Source: Desulfovibrio gilichinskyi
GTDB taxonomy: Bacteria; Desulfobacterota; Desulfovibrionia; Desulfovibrionales; Desulfovibrionaceae
DNA: 64,000 nucleotides
Assembly: GCF_900177375.1 (NCBI RefSeq)
Contig: NZ_FWZU01000002.1
Location: forward strand, 731,596-795,595
Reading direction: 5' to 3'
Of the stretch, positions 33,676 through 43,648 are shown one piece after another. Both the position numbers and the translations under genes were made by a program. The notes beneath the pieces were generated by a model. That model ran no database searches and was not told the DNA's origin. It saw nothing but the letters and a program-made list of their open reading frames with translations. Every line of letters starts with the position of its first letter. Position 1 is the stretch's first letter.

Positions 33676-34560
33676 ATGGCTGAATTTCTGGTTGCCGGAC
33701 TCGGCGAAATACTTTGGGATGTTCTTGAGGATTCTGAAGAAATCGGCGGAGCTCCCATTAATTTTGCATACCATGCAGGCGCGCTCGGTGCAGATTCAAT
33801 TGCAGTTTCAACTATCGGCAGTGATGAACGCGGCAGACGCTCTCTGGAAGAGTTGCATATGCGTGGATTAAATCTTGAAGCGGTAAGTCTTGATCCTGAC
33901 CATGCCACAGGTTTTGTCGAAGCCAAAGTCGATGAGCATGGTGTCGCTCATTATATGTTTCCTGATAATATCGCTTGGGATCACCTAGCTCTTAATGATA
34001 AAGCCCTGAGTCTCGGGCCAAGGGTTCACGCTGTCTGCTACGGGACACTTGCTCAGCGTAGTGAAAAGTCTCGTAATTCCATTCACGCTTTTCTGGACGC
34101 AGCCCCCCAAGCAATGAAAGTTTATGACATGAACCTGCGTCAGCACTTTTACAGCAAAGAGATTATCAGTAAGTCGCTTGAAAAAGCTGATGTTTTAAAA
34201 CTCAATGATGATGAAATTCAGATAGTGGCACCAATGTTTGATTTAAAGGGAACTGAGAATCAAATGCTAAATAGTTTGCATAAAAAGTTTAATCTTAAAT
34301 GCTCCATACTCACCAGAGGGAGTAAAGGCAGTCTCATCATCGGATATGGGCAGGAAATAGAAGATTCCGGCATTGCCGTTGAAAAAATTGAAAATACCAT
34401 TGGAGCAGGGGATTCATTTACAGCCTCTACGGTTCTAGGTCTACTGCTTGATCATTCACTTGAAGATATCAGTAAACATGCCAACAAACTGGCGGCGTAT
34501 GTCTGCTCTTGCAAGGGAGCCATGCCTCCTATTCCCGAAGAATTTAAGCTGATTAAATAA
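33676..34560 (+). CDS. PfkB-family sugar kinase (fructokinase-like)
   Basis: A 294-residue ribokinase/PfkB-family kinase. The N-terminal GEILWDVLED, then GGAPINFAYHAGALG, is typical of fructokinases. The C-terminal signature NTIGAGDSFTAS holds the catalytic Asp and anion hole. TAGGAG stands 6 nt before the ATG. It is followed after 21 nt by a D-lyxose-isomerase-like gene; together they suggest isomerisation of an aldose (mannose or lyxose) to a ketose and its phosphorylation. The exact sugar cannot be read from the sequence. Confidence 0.88.
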   Translation: MAEFLVAGLGEILWDVLEDSEEIGGAPINFAYHAGALGADSIAVSTIGSDERGRRSLEELHMRGLNLEAVSLDPDHATGFVEAKVDEHGVAHYMFPDNIAWDHLALNDKALSLGPRVHAVCYGTLAQRSEKSRNSIHAFLDAAPQAMKVYDMNLRQHFYSKEIISKSLEKADVLKLNDDEIQIVAPMFDLKGTENQMLNSLHKKFNLKCSILTRGSKGSLIIGYGQEIEDSGIAVEKIENTIGAGDSFTASTVLGLLLDHSLEDISKHANKLAAYVCSCKGAMPPIPEEFKLIK

Positions 34561-34581
34561 TTTCTTATATATGGAGAAGTC

Positions 34582-35253
34582 ATGAAAAGAAGCGAAGTAA
34601 ATGCACTTATTTCTAAAGCCAAAGATTTTTATCAGCATCACCATTTTAGTTTGCCTAAATGGGGTTTCTGGGGGCCGGAAAATTGGAAGGGAAAAGGTGA
34701 CAGCGAAGTCGTCCGCAATCTGCTCGGATGGGATTTGACAGATTACGGTAAAGGCGATTTTGATTCCCTCGGCCTTATTTTGTTCACCATACGAAACGGC
34801 AATCTGGCTACCGGAGATGCTAAGCCGTATGCTGAAAAAATTATGATTCTTCGCGAAGGACAAGTTTGTCCTATGCATTTTCACTGGTCCAAGCGTGAAG
34901 ATATTATCAACCGCGCCGGTGGTAATCTCGTAATCAAGCTTTACGGTTCAGATGAGAATGAAGCTCTCTCTGACACGCCTCTTGATGTAAGTGTTGACGG
35001 ATTTGTGCGTACCATTGAAGCCGGTTCGGAAGTCATACTCACCCCGGGGGAAAGTATTTGTCTTGAGCCGGGAATGTACCACGCTTTTTACTGCGAAACG
35101 GGAACAGGGGATGTTATGGTCGGCGAAGTCAGTGCCGTGAATGATGACAATCTGGATAATCGTTTTCACGAACCTTTGCCGCGTTTTCCTCAAATTGAAG
35201 AAGATGAAGAGCCCGTCCACCTGCTTGTCACTGATTACGAAAAATACGTTTAA
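34582..35253 (+). CDS. D-lyxose/D-mannose isomerase-like cupin
   Basis: A 223-residue cupin of the D-lyxose ketol-isomerase family. KWGFWGPENWK near the start and the metal-binding pattern CPMHFHWSKREDIINR (His-x-His, Glu) with a later MYHAFY His are visible. Members interconvert D-lyxose and D-xylulose or D-mannose and D-fructose with Mn2+. It is paired with the PfkB kinase just upstream and closed by an 18-bp terminator hairpin. It therefore forms a separate two-gene unit before the Leloir genes. Confidence 0.8.
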   Translation: MKRSEVNALISKAKDFYQHHHFSLPKWGFWGPENWKGKGDSEVVRNLLGWDLTDYGKGDFDSLGLILFTIRNGNLATGDAKPYAEKIMILREGQVCPMHFHWSKREDIINRAGGNLVIKLYGSDENEALSDTPLDVSVDGFVRTIEAGSEVILTPGESICLEPGMYHAFYCETGTGDVMVGEVSAVNDDNLDNRFHEPLPRFPQIEEDEEPVHLLVTDYEKYV

Positions 35254-35276
35254 AACCGTAACATCTTTTTACCTGT

Positions 35277-35323
35277 AAAAGTAAAGTCTTACATTTTTAT
35301 CTGATGTAAGACTTTACTTTTTT
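35277..35323 (+). terminator. Strong intrinsic terminator before galT
   Basis: A perfect 18-bp inverted repeat with arms at 35277-35294 and 35304-35321 (core AAAGTCTTACAT) and a 9-nt loop, followed by a T-run. It separates the kinase/isomerase pair from the galT operon promoter. Confidence 0.9.
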
Positions 35324-35334
35324 GTCACACTATA

Positions 35335-35363
35335 TTGACAAAAAATATTATTTTAACAATACT
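35335..35363 (+). promoter_or_regulatory. Sigma-70-type promoter for the galT operon
   Basis: A perfect -35 TTGACA at 35335-35340 and a -10 AATACT at 35358-35363 with 17-bp spacing. It lies between the upstream terminator and galT and directly ahead of a LacI-type operator. Confidence 0.7.
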
Positions 35364-35366
35364 GTC

Positions 35367-35390
35367 GGAAACGTTTGCGGTTTCGTTTGC
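35367..35390 (+). promoter_or_regulatory. Candidate LacI-family operator upstream of galT
   Basis: GGAAACGTTTGC at 35367-35378 contains the CG-centred palindrome AAACGTTT typical of LacI-family operators. A second half-site-like CGTTTGC follows at 35384-35390. It overlaps the expected transcription start, a repressing position. The cluster encodes a LacI-family protein (37873-38898), its likely ligand-controlled regulator. Confidence 0.65.
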
Positions 35391-35431
35391 AGGATATTTG
35401 AACTTCTAAATATCGAGGCAGTATTTAAGAT

Positions 35432-36523
35432 ATGAATGATGCTTTTCAGGATTATCCACATAGACGATTCAATCCGCTCACCGGAGAGTGGGTTCTTGTT
35501 TCCCCGCACAGGACAAAACGTCCTTGGCAGGGGCGGCAGGAGAATGCAAATGTCAGCTCTTTGCCTGCTTATGATCAAAATTGCTACTTATGCCCCGGCA
35601 ATACCCGTAATCAAGGCGTAGTTAATCCTGATTACAAAGATATTTTTGTTTTCGACAACGATTTCCCCTCACTTTTAGAAGAATCAATAACTTCGTCTTG
35701 TGACTCTGATGATCTTTTTCGGGTTGAACCTGAGACTGGGGTATGCCGCGTAATTTGTTTTTCACCGCGCCATGATCTCACTTTGTCGCGGATGGATCCT
35801 GTGGATGTGCGCAAGGTTGTTGATGTTTGGTGTGATCAGTTCACAGAACTATCGACCCGTGAAGATATCGGATACGTCCAGATTTTTGAAAATCGCGGTG
35901 ATATTATGGGTTGTTCCAACCCTCATCCTCACGGTCAGATTTGGGCCACACGTTCCGTTCCGATGATTCCTGCCAAAGAAGATAATAGTCAGAAAGAATA
36001 TTTACGTGAAAAAGAACAGTGCATGCTTTGCCACTATGTTGAACGTGAACTTGAATCCGGCGAAAGGATTGTTTTTGAAAACGATTCCTTTGTGGCTCTA
36101 GTTCCGTTTTGGGCGGTCTGGCCGTTTGAAACTATGCTGCTGCCGAAGCACCATATGGGAGCGATTACAGATATGTCAGACTCTCAGAAAGATGATCTGG
36201 CTAAAGCTCTGGTGCAGATGGGCATCCGGTTCGATAATCTTTTTGAAACATCATTTCCATATTCTATGGGACTTCACCAGCGTCCTGTTCATGAAAATGG
36301 CGCAGATCATTGGCACTGGCATATTCATTATTACCCGCCGCTTTTAAGGTCTGCCACCGTGCGCAAATTTATGGTCGGTTATGAAATGATGGCTATGCCG
36401 CAGCGGGATATGACTGCGGAACAAAGTGCTAAACGTTTGCGTGATCTGCCGGATGTTCATTTTATGAATCCGGTAGCGGACTTAAGTGGTCCGGAAACTA
36501 ATTTAAAGAGTAAGGACAAATAA
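35432..36523 (+). CDS. galT: Galactose-1-phosphate uridylyltransferase GalT
   Basis: A 363-residue histidine-triad nucleotidyltransferase. It has the GalT start RRFNPLTGEWVLVSPHRTKRPW, zinc-type cysteines CYLCPGN and CMLCHYVE, and the catalytic loop NPHPHGQIWA with the uridylylated His. A later HWHWHIHYYP segment matches the second metal site. It transfers UMP between UDP-glucose and galactose-1-phosphate in the Leloir pathway. It is followed at once by galK. No galE is present in the window. Confidence 0.93.
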   Translation: MNDAFQDYPHRRFNPLTGEWVLVSPHRTKRPWQGRQENANVSSLPAYDQNCYLCPGNTRNQGVVNPDYKDIFVFDNDFPSLLEESITSSCDSDDLFRVEPETGVCRVICFSPRHDLTLSRMDPVDVRKVVDVWCDQFTELSTREDIGYVQIFENRGDIMGCSNPHPHGQIWATRSVPMIPAKEDNSQKEYLREKEQCMLCHYVERELESGERIVFENDSFVALVPFWAVWPFETMLLPKHHMGAITDMSDSQKDDLAKALVQMGIRFDNLFETSFPYSMGLHQRPVHENGADHWHWHIHYYPPLLRSATVRKFMVGYEMMAMPQRDMTAEQSAKRLRDLPDVHFMNPVADLSGPETNLKSKDK

Positions 36524-36524
36524 G

Positions 36525-37871
36525 ATGTTTACGCGTGAAGCTTATCAAATTTATCTGGATTCTGGAGGATTTGATCAAGATTTCTGCGCCATGCATTCCA
36601 GTTCCAGACTTGATGAATCCCGCCGCCGTTTAACTAAGCTTTTAAATTGGATGGAAGAATCTTTTCCCTCTGAGTTGTTAGGAATTGCCAGTGCTCCGGG
36701 AAGAACAGAGCTTGGCGGCAATCACACAGATCATAACCATGGAAGAGTTCTTGCCGCAGCGATTAATCTGGATTGTCTGGCTGCATTTTCTAAAGCTCAC
36801 GGAGCAAATTCGCAAGTCGTCACAATCCTATCTGAAAATTTTGAAAAACCTATTATCGTTGATTTATCCGATACATCCCCTAGACCGGAAGAAGAGGGCA
36901 CCAGCGAAGCCATCGTTCGCGGAGTTGCTGACGGTTTCAGGCGGGCAGGATTTAAGGCTTCCGGGTTTAACGGGTGCGTTACCAGCACTATACCTGCCGG
37001 ATCAGGACTGAGTTCTTCTGCTGCATTCGAGGTTTTAATCGGAAGGATTTTTAATTATCTTTTTAACGACAAAAAAGTCAGCGCGCTCGATATTGCGAGG
37101 ATAGCCAGACGCTCGGAAAATTTACATTTCGCCAAGCCCTGCGGTTTTATGGACCAGACCGCTTCTTCTTTTGAAGGCATTTTGAAAATAGATTTCAATG
37201 ACCCTGAAAATCCTGTTGTTGAACAGATTACTCCAGGATTTTCTTGCGGTGAAACGCCAAGCACAGGTTTTTATGGGACAGGATATCGTCTCTGCGTTGT
37301 TAATACCGGAGGAAGTCATGCTGATCTGACCTCTGAATATGCATCCATACCTTATGAAATGCTGCAGGCGGCGAAATGTTTCGGGCGAAGCGAAGCTCGT
37401 GGCATCAGTATGTCCGAAGTTCTTGAAAGCATGGGAATGCTGCGGGAAAAAGCCGGTGACAGAGCTGCTCTAAGGCTGATGCATTTTATAGGTGAAGATG
37501 AGCGTGCAGTGCAGCAGGCTGAAGCTTTAAGCGGTGGAGATATGGTGGAATTCCTCCGGCTTGTTGCTGATTCAGGAAAATCATCGTGCCGTCTTTTGCA
37601 AAACTGCTACAACACCCACAATCCTGCCGAGCAACCGATTCCGACAGCCTTGATTCTGACCGAGTACCTTCTTGGTTCAAAGGGAGTCGGTAGAGTTCAC
37701 GGCGGCGGATTTGCCGGAACCATCCAAGTTTATGCCCAAGATTCCTGTTTTGATGAGTATAAGACTGCAATGGAGAAGGTTTTCGGGGCTGGTTCGGTAA
37801 TTGAACTTGTTGTCCGTCAGCCCGGACTGGACTTTTTAAATATTTCGAAAAATGGGCGGGAAGTGAGATAA
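36525..37871 (+). CDS. galK: Galactokinase-family GHMP kinase
   Basis: A 448-residue GHMP kinase. The galactokinase signature GRTELGGNHTDHNHG is near residue 65, the ATP-binding TIPAGSGLSSSAAFEV near 155, and the third motif GRVHGGGFAGTIQ near 390. It is longer than E. coli GalK (382) because of an N-terminal extension of about 45 residues and an insertion, a form seen in several anaerobes. It is in the same operon as galT, and its stop is 1 nt before the regulator gene. Activity on galactose is likely; another hexose remains possible. Confidence 0.88.
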   Translation: MFTREAYQIYLDSGGFDQDFCAMHSSSRLDESRRRLTKLLNWMEESFPSELLGIASAPGRTELGGNHTDHNHGRVLAAAINLDCLAAFSKAHGANSQVVTILSENFEKPIIVDLSDTSPRPEEEGTSEAIVRGVADGFRRAGFKASGFNGCVTSTIPAGSGLSSSAAFEVLIGRIFNYLFNDKKVSALDIARIARRSENLHFAKPCGFMDQTASSFEGILKIDFNDPENPVVEQITPGFSCGETPSTGFYGTGYRLCVVNTGGSHADLTSEYASIPYEMLQAAKCFGRSEARGISMSEVLESMGMLREKAGDRAALRLMHFIGEDERAVQQAEALSGGDMVEFLRLVADSGKSSCRLLQNCYNTHNPAEQPIPTALILTEYLLGSKGVGRVHGGGFAGTIQVYAQDSCFDEYKTAMEKVFGAGSVIELVVRQPGLDFLNISKNGREVR

Positions 37872-37872
37872 A

Positions 37873-38898
37873 ATGGGACATTTAACCCTCAAAGATCTCG
37901 CACGCAAGTTAGGACTTTCTGCTTCCACTGTGTCCAGAGCATTGCATGATCATCCAGATATCAGTGATGCCACGAAGCGTTTAGTGCTCGATTCAGCAAA
38001 GGAGCACCGCTATCATCCAAATCCCATTGCACAAAGTCTGCAAAGAAAGCGCAGCAACACAATCGGGGTCATTGTCCCTGAGATTCGGCATAATTTTTTT
38101 GCCACAGTAGTCAGCGGTATTGAGGAAGTTATGTACGAGGCCGGCTACATTATCATGGTCTGTCAGTCTAATGAATCAATCACCCGTGAAAAAGTTAATG
38201 CAAAAGCTTTAGCCGCCAATCGCGTAGCTGGACTCCTGCTCGCCATATCTCTTGAAACCGTCAACAGCGATCACCTGCAAGAAGTTATCCGGCTGGGTAT
38301 TCCTCTTGTTCAGTTTGATCGCGTTGTTGAGGACCTTGATACCAGCAAAGTTGTCATTGATGACTTTAATGCCGCTTATAAAGCTACAACACACCTTATT
38401 GAAACAGGGTATAAACGCATCGGCTTTTTGAATGCTAGAGATGGGATATCCTTGAACAGTCTACGCTTTGACGGTTATTTACAGGCCCTTAAAGATAACG
38501 GAATGCAATATTATCCTGAACTTTTGGTAAAAACAGGCGGATGCCGTGAAGAAGACGGTCGCAATGGTGCCGAGCAGTATCTTAAAATGGTTAATCCGCC
38601 AGACGCAATACTTGCTATCAACGACCCCGTTGCTGTCGGAGCTTTCTGTCGTTTTCGTGAAGCGAAAATGCGTATTCCGCAAGATATAGCCCTCGTAGGT
38701 TTTTCAGGTTCTCCGGAATCTGCGCTGATTGAACCTGCTTTAACGACTATTTCTCAGCCTGCGTTTGAAATGGGAAAAATTGCAGCTAAGTTGCTCTTAA
38801 AACAGCTTGAAAGCAAAGAAGATGATTTTACACCTGAAACAATCACTCTGGATACACAGTTGCTGATACGCGGTTCCAGCAAACCGGAGGCTAATTAA
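37873..38898 (+). CDS. LacI-family transcriptional regulator
   Basis: A 341-residue LacI/GalR regulator. The N-terminal helix-turn-helix LTLKDLARKLGLSASTVSRAL and hinge IAQSLQRKRSNTIGVIVP are textbook. The rest is a periplasmic-binding-protein-like sugar sensor. It lies inside the gal operon, so it probably autoregulates the cluster through the AAACGTTT operator upstream of galT. The inducer is likely the imported sugar. Confidence 0.93.
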   Translation: MGHLTLKDLARKLGLSASTVSRALHDHPDISDATKRLVLDSAKEHRYHPNPIAQSLQRKRSNTIGVIVPEIRHNFFATVVSGIEEVMYEAGYIIMVCQSNESITREKVNAKALAANRVAGLLLAISLETVNSDHLQEVIRLGIPLVQFDRVVEDLDTSKVVIDDFNAAYKATTHLIETGYKRIGFLNARDGISLNSLRFDGYLQALKDNGMQYYPELLVKTGGCREEDGRNGAEQYLKMVNPPDAILAINDPVAVGAFCRFREAKMRIPQDIALVGFSGSPESALIEPALTTISQPAFEMGKIAAKLLLKQLESKEDDFTPETITLDTQLLIRGSSKPEAN

Positions 38899-39960
38899 AT
38901 GAGTCATACGAAAAAAAGCTGGTCCGTAACACCTCAAGGGGAACAGGTTTATCTTCATACTATAAGCAATGACTCAGGTTTTCAGGCCGGCATTGCAACG
39001 TATGGAGCGACTCTGGTTGAGCTTAAGGTTCCCGTTTCTAACGGGCAGACAGTGGACGCTGTTCTGGGTTTTGATGATCTGACAGGTTATTTGAACGATC
39101 CTCATTATATAGGGGCTACAGTAGGACGGGTTGCCGGTAGAATCTCACACGGATCTTTTGAGCTGGATGGCGAAAAATATTTTCTGGATAAAAATGAAGG
39201 TGATAATCAGCTGCACGGCGGTAAATTTGGATTTAACAGCCGTATCTGGACTGAATGTCAGGCAGAAAATCCGGAACCTCATACAATCAGTCTTTGCTAT
39301 GAAAGCCCTGACGGAGAGGGTGGTTACCCGGGAAATCTACAGGTAACTGTAACTTATTCTTTGATTGAGAATGGACTTCGCATTGCTTACAGAGCCGTGA
39401 CTGGTAAGCCTACCCCCATAAATATGACGGCCCATCCTTACTTTAATCTTAACGGTGACGGCAAAGATACAGGTGAGCACGAGGTCAAGATTTTTTCTGA
39501 TAAAACTTTGTTTTTTGATGATGAGATTCTTCCGAATGGCGAGACTCTTGATGTGTCAGGAACCGAAGCTGATTATACTGATTTTTGTCCGATAAACGGT
39601 CCGGCAACAGATTCTCAAATTGAAACAGCTCCTTTGAAACATGACCGTTTTTATATTTTGAATTTGAGTGAAATGGAAATGCCGGTAGCGGCTGTGGTCA
39701 GAAGCGATGCTTCGGGGATGGAGCTTGAAATAGCAACAACACAGTCCGGCTTACAGTTTTATTCTGCCGATTATATTGGAGCGGGAACTAAGGGGAAACT
39801 TGGATGCGAGTATGGTCCTCGCTCAGGGTTTTGTCTTGAGCCGGAAGGATATCCTGACGCTGTTAACAGACCGGAGTTTCCGTCGGTTATTTTACGTCCC
39901 GGAGAAGTCTATAACCATGTGACAGAGTATAGATTTCGTGAATTTAATAAGCGTGACTAA
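38899..39960 (+). CDS. galM: Aldose 1-epimerase (galactose mutarotase)
   Basis: A 353-residue GalM-type epimerase. Substrate-contacting GDNQLHGGKFGFNSRIW, the catalytic-His segment NMTAHPYFNLNG and the catalytic-Glu region FCLEPEGYPDA are all present. It converts beta to alpha anomers so that galactokinase can act. Its ATG follows the regulator stop directly, so it belongs to the same operon. Confidence 0.92.
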   Translation: MSHTKKSWSVTPQGEQVYLHTISNDSGFQAGIATYGATLVELKVPVSNGQTVDAVLGFDDLTGYLNDPHYIGATVGRVAGRISHGSFELDGEKYFLDKNEGDNQLHGGKFGFNSRIWTECQAENPEPHTISLCYESPDGEGGYPGNLQVTVTYSLIENGLRIAYRAVTGKPTPINMTAHPYFNLNGDGKDTGEHEVKIFSDKTLFFDDEILPNGETLDVSGTEADYTDFCPINGPATDSQIETAPLKHDRFYILNLSEMEMPVAAVVRSDASGMELEIATTQSGLQFYSADYIGAGTKGKLGCEYGPRSGFCLEPEGYPDAVNRPEFPSVILRPGEVYNHVTEYRFREFNKRD

Positions 39961-39984
39961 AACAGATTGAGGCGAGAAAGAAAT

Positions 39985-41082
39985 ATGGCAAATGTAGAAA
40001 TTAAGGGCGTCATCAAGCGGTATGGTTCTGTGGAAGTCATCCACGGTGTGGATCTTTCGGTAAAAGAAAATGAGTTTATTGTTCTTGTCGGACCGTCGGG
40101 GTGCGGTAAATCGACATTGCTGCGCATGGTTGCAGGTCTTGAGACTCTCAGCGGCGGGGAAATCAGTATCGGTGAACGAGTTGTCAACAATGTTTCACCA
40201 AAGGACCGCAATGTTGCCATGGTGTTTCAGAACTATGCTCTTTATCCGCACATGACCGTTCGCGAAAATATGGGCTTTTCGCTTAAAATGCACAAAAAGA
40301 GCAAGGAAGAGATAAATTCGCGAGTTATGGACGCTGCCAGAATTCTGGAACTTGAACCTTATCTTGAACGCAAACCTTCCGAACTTTCCGGCGGACAACG
40401 CCAGCGTGTTGCCATGGGCAGAGCCATGGTGCGCAAGCCTGATGTCTTCCTCTTTGATGAACCTCTCTCAAACCTTGATGCCCAGCTCAGAACGCAAATG
40501 CGCATGGAACTGCGCAAAATGCATTTGCGCCTCCAGACTACCACCATTTACGTTACCCATGATCAGATTGAAGCCATGACTCTGGCTGATAGAATTGTAG
40601 TTTTAAAAGATGGGCATATTCAGCAGGTGGGAACTCCGGTCGAAGTCTTTGAAAGGCCGAGTAATGTTTTTGTCGCCAAATTTATAGGTAATCCGCCTAT
40701 GAATATTCTTGAAGGTGTGTGCAGGGTTATTGACGGTAAAAGGTTTTTTGTCCTTGGTAAAACCAGATTTCCTATTCAGGACGGAACTGCCGAGGGGCTT
40801 AAAGATGGATCTCCGGTTCTGGCTGGACTACGCCCGGATTCTATTAAAATGGGGCAGAATATTGAGCGGCTTCCTAAAGATTGGTGGTGTCATGGGGAAG
40901 TTGTCGTTTCGGAAATTCTTGGAGCTCATTCTTTACTGGAAATTATTATCGACGGTGAAAATGAACTCATAGCGGAAGTTGAAGGGCGCGTGGTGGCTCA
41001 TCCCGGTGAAATTGTTCCTATCGGTTTTGAGTTTGACCGCATGGTTCTTTTTGATCCTGAAACGAAAATTGCGCTTTACTAG
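39985..41082 (+). CDS. Sugar ABC transporter ATPase (MalK/UgpC/MsmK type)
   Basis: A 365-residue ATPase. Walker [10 protein letters not shown] near residue 39, signature [14 protein letters not shown] near 135 and Walker [15 protein letters not shown] are intact, followed by the C-terminal OB-like regulatory domain of the MalK group. I start it at the ATG at 39985 (MANVEIKGV), rather than an in-frame TTG six codons earlier, because it fits the family start. It should energise the two permeases encoded at 42.5-44.5 kb. Confidence 0.92.
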   Translation: MANVEIKGVIKRYGSVEVIHGVDLSVKENEFIVLVGPSGCGKSTLLRMVAGLETLSGGEISIGERVVNNVSPKDRNVAMVFQNYALYPHMTVRENMGFSLKMHKKSKEEINSRVMDAARILELEPYLERKPSELSGGQRQRVAMGRAMVRKPDVFLFDEPLSNLDAQLRTQMRMELRKMHLRLQTTTIYVTHDQIEAMTLADRIVVLKDGHIQQVGTPVEVFERPSNVFVAKFIGNPPMNILEGVCRVIDGKRFFVLGKTRFPIQDGTAEGLKDGSPVLAGLRPDSIKMGQNIERLPKDWWCHGEVVVSEILGAHSLLEIIIDGENELIAEVEGRVVAHPGEIVPIGFEFDRMVLFDPETKIALY

Positions 41083-41156
41083 AGAAATCTCCAAAAGCGA
41101 CAAATTATATGCGATTCAAGTAGTATGTTGATTATTTTAACACGTTAGGAGGAATC

Positions 41157-42419
41157 ATGAAAAAGTCCTTGGCGAAGTTGTGTCTGGCATTTGCCGCGGT
41201 GTTGCTGTTCACAGTTCCACAGGTCTCTCAGGCCAAAGAACTTAGCGGCAACCTTGAAATTTTTTCCTGGTGGGCCGGTGATGAAGGTCCTGCTTTGCAG
41301 GCTCTGATCAAAAAGTACAAAGAGCAGAATCCAAATGTTAATGTAATTGATGCAACCGTTACCGGCGGTTCCGGCGTAAATGCTAAAGCCGTTTTGAAGA
41401 CTCGTATGCTCGGCAATGAACCTCCGGATAGTTTTCAGGTTCATTCCGGACAGGAACTCATCGGAACATGGGTTAAAGCTGACCGCATGGAAGACCTTAC
41501 TTTTCTGTTTAAAGAACAGGGCTGGATGGATGCATTCCCTAAAGGTCTGATTAAACTTATCGGTACTGATAAGGGTATCTGGTCCGTACCTGTGACCATT
41601 CACCGTTCAAATGTACTTTGGTATGTTCCTGCTAATCTTAAAAAATGGGGAGTTGCAGCCCCAAAAACTTGGGCTGAGTTCTTAACCATAGCTCCTAAGC
41701 TTGAAAAAGAAGGTGTTGTTCCGTTAGCCCTCGCTGAAAACTGGACTGTTAACCATCTGTGGGAATCAGTTGCTCTTGCTTCTTTAGGTGCAGAGAAATG
41801 GGATGCTCTCTGGGCAGGAAAGCTTAGATTTGACAGCCCTGATGTTGTTAAGGCTTGGGAACTTTTCGGTAAAATTCTTAAGTACACCAATCATGATGCA
41901 TCTTCACTTTCATGGCAGCAGGCAACGGATATGGTCATTACCGGTCGCGCTGCTTTCAATATCATGGGTGACTGGGCAGCCGGATATATGTCTACTACTA
42001 AAAAAATGGTTCCCGGAAAAGATTTCGGTTGGGAACCTTCTCCTGATACTGCCGGAGAATTCATGTTCCTTTCTGATTCCTTCGGACTGCCGAAAGGGGC
42101 ACCTGATCGCGATAACGCCATTGCATGGCTCAAGATCATCGGTTCAAAAGAAGGCAGTGACGCATTTAACCCTCTCAAAGGTTCAATTTCACCGCGTATG
42201 GACTCTGATCTGAGCAAATACAATTCTTATTTGCAATCTGCCGCAGCAGACTTCAAAAAAGATGTAGTTGTCGGTTCATTGGCTCATGGTGTTGCCGCTA
42301 ATGAAACATTCATGGGTGGTTTCTCACGTATTATGGAAATGTTCCTCAAGACTCACAATGCTCAGGCTGTATCAAAAGCCTGCCAGCAGCTTGCTGACAA
42401 AGCTAAGATCGGAAAATAG
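41157..42419 (+). CDS. Sugar ABC transporter periplasmic binding protein
   Basis: A 420-residue extracellular solute-binding protein of the carbohydrate-uptake type-1 family. A Sec signal peptide is clear ([18 protein letters not shown], cleavage after SQA), and the mature part starts [20 protein letters not shown]. There is no lipobox, so the protein is free in the periplasm, as expected for a Gram-negative. AGGAGG precedes the ATG. A stable hairpin after the stop probably keeps this message abundant relative to the permeases. Confidence 0.92.
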   Translation: MKKSLAKLCLAFAAVLLFTVPQVSQAKELSGNLEIFSWWAGDEGPALQALIKKYKEQNPNVNVIDATVTGGSGVNAKAVLKTRMLGNEPPDSFQVHSGQELIGTWVKADRMEDLTFLFKEQGWMDAFPKGLIKLIGTDKGIWSVPVTIHRSNVLWYVPANLKKWGVAAPKTWAEFLTIAPKLEKEGVVPLALAENWTVNHLWESVALASLGAEKWDALWAGKLRFDSPDVVKAWELFGKILKYTNHDASSLSWQQATDMVITGRAAFNIMGDWAAGYMSTTKKMVPGKDFGWEPSPDTAGEFMFLSDSFGLPKGAPDRDNAIAWLKIIGSKEGSDAFNPLKGSISPRMDSDLSKYNSYLQSAAADFKKDVVVGSLAHGVAANETFMGGFSRIMEMFLKTHNAQAVSKACQQLADKAKIGK

Positions 42420-42476
42420 TTTGTTGTTTGAAAAAGAGTGAACAGCTCTTTATTAGCTTAGAGTAGATAAAAGGCG

Positions 42477-42499
42477 GCCGCGCCGGATTCCGGCGCGGC
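42477..42499 (+). promoter_or_regulatory. GC-rich hairpin after the binding-protein gene
   Basis: GCCGCGCCGG (42477-42486) pairs perfectly with CCGGCGCGGC (42490-42499) around a 3-nt loop. No T-run follows. This fits an mRNA-stabilising or partial-termination element that lowers permease expression compared with the binding protein. Confidence 0.65.
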
Positions 42500-42516
42500 T
42501 CCGATAAAGGGATAAG

Positions 42517-43644
42517 GTGCGGGATATGAGGGAAGCATCACGGGACAGGCTGAAAGCGTTTTTGACGCTGCTGCCGTCAATCATTTTGATCGGGATATTT
42601 GTTTATGGTTTTATAGGAAATACCATTTGGATATCCATGACAGACTGGGGTGGAGACGGAGCTTTAGCTCTGAATCCTGAGCTGAATTTTGTCGGGCTGG
42701 ACAACTATCTGGATCTGTTTACAGGATTTTTATCCAGCGGTTTCAGGCAGGATCTTGTCAATGCAGTCTATTATTCCGTCATGCTTCTGGCAGGGGCTAT
42801 CGGTATCGGCATGTTTATAGCCATACTGCTGGACCAGAAACCTAAGGGTGAAGATGTCCTTAGAACAATTTTTCTTTATCCAATGTCTCTGTCGTTTATC
42901 GTTTCCGGTACTATTTGGAGGTGGCTCTTGGCTCCGCAAGGCGGGGTAAACGTTTTACCAACCTATCTGGGACTGCCTCCGCTTACTTTTGATTGGACAT
43001 CAAGTACTAAAGCGGTGCTTGAATTCAACTGGCAGAATCTGCTGCAAATATTTTTATACATAGTTGCCTTTACGCTTATACTCGTGGGCTTGTGGGCACT
43101 TAAGAAGCGTCCGCGCCGTGCAATCAGATTCTGGCTCGGCCCCGGTGTTGCTATCGGTGCTTTTGCGTGGCTTGGCGGAAGTATGCTTCCACAGGCTCTT
43201 TTTATGGAAGAAACACACGGGTTCAATCTGGCTACACTCGGGATAATCATGGCTACAATCTGGCAATATTCAGGCTACACTATGGCACTTTATTTAGCCG
43301 GATTTCATGGTATTTCTCAGGATTTACGGGACGCGGCAATGCTTGATGGTGCCAGCAGCACTTCTTATTACCGCCATGTTGCCATTCCAATGCTGAAGCC
43401 CATAACTATCAGCGCGGTGATCATTTTATCTCACATCTCACTTAAGATGTTTGATATTATTTTCGCCATGACCGGACCGGACAACGCTCAGACCGGGCAT
43501 CCTGCACTTACCATGTATATGACAACTTTCAGGGCTAACGACTTTGCCAAAGGGGCGGCTATCGCCATTGTTCTGTTCATGGTCGCAGCCATGTTCATTG
43601 TTCCTTACGTGGTCAGCCAGTACAGACAGAGGACTAGAGGATAG
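42517..43644 (+). CDS. Sugar ABC transporter permease (MalF type)
   Basis: A 375-residue permease with about eight membrane segments. The EAA loop [25 protein letters not shown], which contacts the ATPase, is at about residues 268-292. An unusual cytosolic insert ([10 protein letters not shown]) and two extra membrane segments separate the N-terminal half from the EAA half. It is followed by the second permease after 4 nt. Specificity is not readable but the context points to galactose or a related sugar. Confidence 0.9.
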   Translation: MRDMREASRDRLKAFLTLLPSIILIGIFVYGFIGNTIWISMTDWGGDGALALNPELNFVGLDNYLDLFTGFLSSGFRQDLVNAVYYSVMLLAGAIGIGMFIAILLDQKPKGEDVLRTIFLYPMSLSFIVSGTIWRWLLAPQGGVNVLPTYLGLPPLTFDWTSSTKAVLEFNWQNLLQIFLYIVAFTLILVGLWALKKRPRRAIRFWLGPGVAIGAFAWLGGSMLPQALFMEETHGFNLATLGIIMATIWQYSGYTMALYLAGFHGISQDLRDAAMLDGASSTSYYRHVAIPMLKPITISAVIILSHISLKMFDIIFAMTGPDNAQTGHPALTMYMTTFRANDFAKGAAIAIVLFMVAAMFIVPYVVSQYRQRTRG

Positions 43645-43648
43645 AAAA

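Noticed and set aside
43544..43648. N-terminal extension of the MalG-type permease
   Set aside because: It lies within the upstream permease gene, lacks conservation, and a good ribosome binding site precedes the ATG at 43649.
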